Shown here: positions 60,668 to 64,000 of the stretch, piece by piece
Layout of the letters: the number at the start of each line of letters is the position of its first letter
How positions within the stretch are numbered: the stretch's first letter is position 1
Source: Spirosoma taeanense
Lineage (GTDB): Bacteria > Bacteroidota > Bacteroidia > Cytophagales > Spirosomataceae
Direction of reading: 5' to 3'
Assembly: GCF_013127955.1 (NCBI RefSeq)
Contig: NZ_CP053435.1
Location: forward strand, 1,922,001 to 1,986,000
Length of the DNA stretch: 64,000 bases
Notes under the pieces: model-generated
Told to the model about the DNA's origin: nothing
Databases searched by the model: none
The model's input: the letters and a program-made list of their open reading frames with translations, nothing else
Translations under genes and position numbers: made by a program

Positions 60668-61158
60668 TTAGTTAGGCTGAACCCGTCTAAAACGCTCTTG
60701 CTGCTGTGGAGTTCTGGCTGCGGGCTGCTCCATCATACTTGCGGCTCGTTGTACCTGCCGCGAGAGTTCAGTAGCTTTATCTTTTGTCGATTCGAGTTTG
60801 GCAACAAGCTCCTGATTCTGCTTTTTGATGCTGTCCAACGACGCATACAGGTTTTTGAGCTGCGCCTGAGCTTCTTCCTGTTTGCCATTCATCAATTCAA
60901 GCGCTTTGCCCGACTCCTGCCGCTGGAGTTCAAGTTGCTGGGCAATTTGTTTCTCCTGCTCAACAAGTCGGCTATATTCCGCACTAAACTTCGACAGATC
61001 CTGCTTCATCGACCGTACACTGGCCTCATTTGTCTCAAGCTGTTCAGTAAACTTGGCGCCTGTCGCGTTATCCAGGCAACCCCCATCGACCCTACCACCC
61101 CAATACAGGCAATTAAAATCTGCACCAGTGGACTCGATTCAGAACTTGACTTAGCCAT
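60668..61158 (-). pseudogene. coiled-coil envelope protein with an apparent frameshift
   Basis: The minus frame opens at ATG 61156-61158 with a polar start (MAKSSSESSPLVQ) and a hydrophobic helix (ILIACIGVVGSMG). It then needs one extra base in a G5 run (plus-strand C5 at 61080-61084) to join a long coiled coil (LEQEKQ-rich; about 120 residues) ending RFRRVQPN. Read separately, only the second part (from 61009) appears as a 113-residue frame. With the shift corrected the protein has about 163 residues, with a GGC after the helix that resembles a lipoprotein signal. Function unknown. The shift could be sequencing error. Confidence 0.55.
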
Positions 61159-61435
61159 GGCTTTTCGGTGTTGGGGTTTGGCCGCAATAGATACACCAAC
61201 GGCATAAGTCAGTTATCCAACAGCTCGTCAACACAAAGGAAGTTACAGGCCCAAACCAGATTTCCGTGCGCCCCCTTTAGCCAACGGTCATTCCGGTTGG
61301 CGTTCGCTGCATCCTCAACAGCCCCACGCAGCAGGCACAACCGCTATGGCTCGTTCAACGAGCTTATATAATTCAGTAAATGTGATAGGGGAATTCGTAA
61401 CTTGCTTAACACCAGTTTTTCAACCCTGAAACGTT

Positions 61436-62020
61436 ATGCCTCAGCCGCCAAGCAATGCCCTAAGCATGGACTACCTGAACAGCGTAAAGAAGCAGTTTGC
61501 CTATTACAAATTGCTGGGTGAGCAGACGATGGACCAGTTGCCGGATGAAGCCCTGTTCTGGCAAGACAATTCAGAGAGCAATAGTATTGCCCTTATCGTG
61601 AAGCATCTGTGGGGAAACATGCTTTCCCGCTGGACTGACTTTTTAACCACTGACGGCGAGAAAGAATGGCGCAACCGGGACGAAGAATTCGAGCCTGATA
61701 GTCAGACAAGGGAGGAGTTGATGGCGCGATGGAATGCCGGCTGGGCCTGTTTGTTCAACGCGCTGAACTCCCTGAGTAGTGAAGACTTACAGAAGGAAAT
61801 CTTTATCCGGAATATGGGCCACACCGTTATCGAAGCCATCAACCGACAACTGGCTCATTATCCGTACCACGTTGGCCAGATCGTTTTTATCGGGAAAATG
61901 ATCTGTGGCGAAACCTGGAAGAGCTTGTCGATACCCCGGGGAAACTCGAAGGGATACAACGCCGAGAAGTTTGCTCAACCCAAGCGCACCGAACACTTCA
62001 CGGATGAGCGGCTGCGCTGA
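61436..62020 (+). CDS. DinB-superfamily protein (DUF1572-like)
   Basis: A 194-residue four-helix bundle protein: MDYLNSVKKQFAYYKLLGEQ, then LIVKHLWGNMLSRWTDFL with a metal-type His and HYPYHVGQIVFIGKM with two more His residues near the C-terminus. This pattern is that of the DinB/YfiT-type metal-binding families. Reaction unknown; bacillithiol-linked transferases are among relatives. The start could also be ATG 61466. It has normal core-genome base composition, so the island side may end before it. Confidence 0.8.
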   Translation: MPQPPSNALSMDYLNSVKKQFAYYKLLGEQTMDQLPDEALFWQDNSESNSIALIVKHLWGNMLSRWTDFLTTDGEKEWRNRDEEFEPDSQTREELMARWNAGWACLFNALNSLSSEDLQKEIFIRNMGHTVIEAINRQLAHYPYHVGQIVFIGKMICGETWKSLSIPRGNSKGYNAEKFAQPKRTEHFTDERLR

Positions 62021-62102
62021 GATGTCGGTTTAGGCCAATACCGAATAGCCCGATAAGGCTCGATTCGAGTGGTTCTGCAGCTTAAGGCCATCTGCCGGGC
62101 AA

Positions 62103-62327
62103 TCACAGGCTAATGCGGATAAACCGCTTCAAGCACGCCAAACAGATATAAGATTTAGTGGGTAGGTAGAAGAGGAACACTTTTACGGCGGTAGGGCGCG
62201 GCCGACGGTCAATGCTGTGTGCCTGGCGACAGCTCGGACAGGCATTTCTGAACGTAACCCGATAGTAGCGGATAAAAGCTATTAATAGGATAACCAATAC
62301 GCCCGCAAGTGTATAGTTTAAGTTCAT
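62103..62327 (-). CDS. small membrane protein with zinc-ribbon-like cysteines
   Basis: A 74-residue protein (MNLNYTLAGVLVILLIAFIRYY): one N-terminal membrane helix, then CPSC and, 32 residues later, CLAC, a two-pair arrangement that can bind zinc. The middle is basic (RRPRPTAVKVFLFYLP). No family is recognised. Size, helix and cysteines support a real gene, with moderate certainty. Confidence 0.55.
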   Translation of the reverse strand: MNLNYTLAGVLVILLIAFIRYYRVTFRNACPSCRQAHSIDRRPRPTAVKVFLFYLPTKSYICLACLKRFIRISL

Positions 62328-62603
62328 GATAGTATGATTTGAGTATATATTACCTCAAAAATACGGATGCTCTGCTGCTTCTACCCGGCGATAATTGACA
62401 ATACTCTCTATATTTACTATTTGGTTTTTTTGTTAATTACTAATTAAACATATTATCAAAATTATAATAAATTTTCATTATTAATTGTTATCACATCCAC
62501 GTATTCCTATAGTTTAAGAACGACAATAAGGTGGGAACAGACAGCTCGATTTTGAATGAAACCAGCGTACAGCGCTTATCTGAGCACTTTTCGCCTTTTT
62601 CAT
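62328..62603. other. AT-rich intergenic stretch without gene
   Basis: No convincing gene in any frame. It is strongly AT-rich around 62400-62500 and may be degraded island sequence. Confidence 0.5.
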
Positions 62604-62700
62604 GTGTCTCCAGGTTCAATCATTTGAACGGTATTCGGTGCAGCAAATGGTATTGAAACTTGTCGGACGTATTGGCGGCTTTCCCCGCCCTGCTGGGGCC
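62604..62700 (-). pseudogene. second decayed copy of the Crp-like fragment
   Basis: Read on the minus strand it gives KAANTSDKFQYHLLHRIPFK, a stop, then LNLETH. About 16 of 26 positions match the fragment at 58394-58525, and the bases also align (for example GTCTCCAG and GAAACTT shared). The in-frame stop shows it is not functional. A plus-strand frame over it (62602-62811) is not convincing. Confidence 0.45.
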
Positions 62701-62889
62701 ACTCGGATAAATTACACTACCTTCACTGAAGGGCACCAGCCAGCCTTGCTGGGAACAGGTCAGGTTCTGCAAAGACGCTATAGGCCGGCCCGGCTACAGA
62801 GAAGGGGTTAGCCGTTAATGGTAACTCAGGAGCACGCAATCTTATACACGACTGAATGAATTATGTAATAATAGCAACCAGGAGACTTG

Positions 62890-62897
62890 TACCTTTG
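62890..62897 (+). promoter_or_regulatory. -7 element of the metallothionein-like gene
   Basis: TACCTTTG matches TANNTTTG 57 bases before the start. A -33 TTG at the right place is not evident. Confidence 0.5.
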
Positions 62898-62954
62898 TAT
62901 CAACCTCTTAAAACTGTGTCGGTTGACTTTTTTAACATTAAACCATTCAAACGT

Positions 62955-63074
62955 ATGAACGCTGAACAGACTGTTAATCAATGCAACGAGTCCTGCACCT
63001 GTACTCCCGATTGCTGCGCCAGTGGCCAATGCACCTGCAACTGCTGCCAGGATACCTGCTGCGGCTCTAAATAA
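62955..63074 (+). CDS. metallothionein-like mini-protein
   Basis: A 39-residue protein from ATG 62955 (MNAEQTVNQCNESCTCTPDC). It contains 11 cysteines, almost a third of its length, in C-x-C and C-C pairs (SCTC, DCCAS, QCTCNCCQ, TCCGSK). It has no aromatic residue. Such composition fits metal-thiolate binding (copper, zinc or cadmium). It is shorter than cyanobacterial SmtA (about 56). The longer frame from 62856 runs through the promoter and is not natural. A palindromic terminator follows. A rhodanese-thioredoxin gene lies nearby on the other strand. Confidence 0.72.
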   Translation: MNAEQTVNQCNESCTCTPDCCASGQCTCNCCQDTCCGSK

Positions 63075-63095
63075 GAAGATTGGTTAAAATAAAAG

Positions 63096-63119
63096 GCCAG
63101 GGCTTATGTAAGCCCTGGC
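63096..63119. terminator. palindromic terminator after the metallothionein-like gene
   Basis: An 11-bp perfect stem (63096-63106 with 63109-63119) with two bases between the arms. The minus-strand side is followed by a T-rich run, so it can also stop the opposite strand. The stretch 63120-63351 shows nothing else recognisable. Confidence 0.7.
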
Positions 63120-63351
63120 TGTATTGATGGGTAGCATTTCGTCCATCCTGTGGGGCAGTGAGACCCTATAAAGCGATACGCACGTTAATCGGTCCGCTGA
63201 GTCCAGACCGTGCAGTTTCCAGTGGCTGATTGGCTTTTTGCATAGCCGTCGTTTCGGAGTATTTCTGGGTTAGCTTCACGATTAACCGCCCATAGTGCGT
63301 CAACAGGCTACAATGCTCACGTAAAGCCATTCATTAACGCGCGTAGGTTAA

Positions 63352-64000
63352 TTACTTAAGCAGGGCACGTAGAGCCGCTTCGTCGCGAAAACCAATCTGA
63401 CGATCCACCAGCTTGCCGTTTCTGAAGAGTAAGAGTGTCGGCAATTCATCCACCTGATAAGCGGCTATCAGCGATTTTTCCGTATCGGCATTCAGTTTAA
63501 CGATGGTCGCCTGTCCAGCCATCTCTTCAGCAAGTCTGTCGATAACGGGGGCCATTTTTTTGCAGGGCGCGCACCAGGGCGCATACACATCGACCAGCAC
63601 CAGGGGCTGCGCCTGAACCAGGCTGTCAAAACGGTCGGTTGTCCATTGAGCCTTGGCCGCCGACCGGCTTACCCCCTCTATAGGCATCATCCGGGAAGAC
63701 CATTTCAGATAGCCCCCCTTCAGTTCGTGTATATCCGTGTAACCCAGCTGCCGTAACTTCTCAACGGCTCCTTTGCTACGTCCTCCCGACAGACAGTAAA
63801 CGAATACCGGCTTGTTTTTATCGAGGGTACCCAGGGCCTGGCTAAAGTCGTCTCGTTGTGAGTTGATATTGACAGCACCCGGCAAATGACCTTCGGCGAA
63901 CTCGGCGGGTGTCCTGACGTCAATTACCTGTGCCTGCTGGCTTTGTTTCAGCATAGTAGCAAACGTATCGACCGAAACCGTTTGAGCGAGCAGCCGATGG
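63352..64000 (-). CDS. rhodanese-thioredoxin fusion protein, N-terminus outside window
   Basis: The frame is open to the right edge; at least 215 residues are visible. It reads (from the edge) AQTVSVDTFATML, a rhodanese domain with IDVRTPAEFAEGHLPGAVNI and active-site loop YCLSGGRS, then a thioredoxin domain with VDVYAPWCAPCKKMAP (both catalytic cysteines), ending in RALLK. An apparent start at 63954 is internal to the rhodanese domain. The pair may pass sulfur or electrons in the periplasm. The signal peptide presumably lies beyond 64000. Confidence 0.85.
   Translation of the reverse strand, partial: HRLLAQTVSVDTFATMLKQSQQAQVIDVRTPAEFAEGHLPGAVNINSQRDDFSQALGTLDKNKPVFVYCLSGGRSKGAVEKLRQLGYTDIHELKGGYLKWSSRMMPIEGVSRSAAKAQWTTDRFDSLVQAQPLVLVDVYAPWCAPCKKMAPVIDRLAEEMAGQATIVKLNADTEKSLIAAYQVDELPTLLLFRNGKLVDRQIGFRDEAALRALLK

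Noticed and set aside
60653..61207. 184-residue plus-strand frame
   Set aside because: It mirrors the coiled-coil gene on the minus strand; its Leu/Arg/Phe-rich content is what antisense coiled coils produce.
62602..62811. 69-residue plus-strand frame
   Set aside because: It overlaps the Crp-like remnant read on the other strand and has no sensible composition.
62826..63029. 67-residue minus-strand frame
   Set aside because: It overlaps the Cys-rich mini-gene, whose composition, promoter and terminator are more convincing.
58372..64000. Direct repeat of the ssrA 3' end as attachment site
   Set aside because: No second copy of the terminal bases of ssrA was seen in the window.
1..64000. CRISPR array, tRNA or rRNA genes
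   Set aside because: No regular repeat-spacer pattern, no complete tRNA fold and no rRNA sequence was recognised; the only tRNA-like end belongs to ssrA.

Overview
The window looks like chromosome of a member of Bacteroidota, class Cytophagia, most likely Spirosoma or a close relative. The reasons are moderate-to-high GC with typical codon use, promoters of the Bacteroidota type (TTG, about 20 bases, TANNTTTG) before many genes, a PorU2-type C25 peptidase linked to type IX secretion, DUF3822 next to coaD, GIN/PspC proteins, and a tmRNA whose tag ends YAMAA. The genus is inferred from protein flavour; it was not measured.

Layout. 1-1160: end of a CNNM/CBS membrane protein. 1219-6347 (minus): cytochrome c maturation operon ccmB-ccmC-ccmD-like-ccmE-ccmF plus a small membrane protein. 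CcmE carries a CxxxY haem site, and ccmA is not in the cluster. 6455-13331: a probable RiPP locus. It has a Ser/Lys/Cys-rich precursor with a Gly-Gly leader, a protein kinase with a PqqD-like N-terminal domain, and a divergent C39-peptidase ABC transporter, TolC-like protein and HlyD-like adaptor. No lyase or cyclase is visible, so I read it as a candidate kinase-modified peptide system. 13431-23442: TauE-type exporter, feoA-feoB, NAD(P)HX repair enzyme, rplS, dapF, bestrophin, rhodanese, htpG. 23562-24467: an AT-rich HNH endonuclease gene that looks acquired. 24532-31896: DUF4126, RecD-like helicase, CBS protein, two Nudix enzymes, DUF3822, coaD, a second CNNM protein. 31912-34249: molybdenum cofactor genes moeA, moaC, mobA. 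34302-39590: membrane protein, nucleotidyltransferase, guaD, then kdsA - HAD phosphatase - kdsB and a thiamine pyrophosphokinase-like gene. 39612-44188: membrane glycosyltransferase-like protein and PorU2. 44541-51717: PadR regulator with a PspC/GIN membrane protein, AI-2E exporter, serine ammonia-lyase, MpaB-like and OmpA-like proteins. 51892-54963: cobT-cobS-cobC-DUF6580, late cobalamin assembly and salvage. 55105-57781: sdpR-sdpI with tandem operators, a hydrolase, an unknown gene.

57958-58331 holds the tmRNA gene ssrA. The next 4-5 kb has island character: AT-rich genes, an IS5-type insertion inside a gene, two apparent single-base homopolymer frameshifts, and two decayed copies of a Crp-like N-terminal coding segment. 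The window ends with a tiny cysteine-rich metallothionein-like gene and a rhodanese-thioredoxin protein cut by the right edge.

A recurring structural theme is long hairpins between genes with almost no loop: 54 bp at 1173-1226, 48 bp at 7619-7666, 30 bp at 37315-37344 and 24 bp at 63096-63119. Looser stem-loops occur at 4172-4219 and 27256-27309. No CRISPR array, tRNA or rRNA was seen. All assignments come from reading the sequence without database searches.
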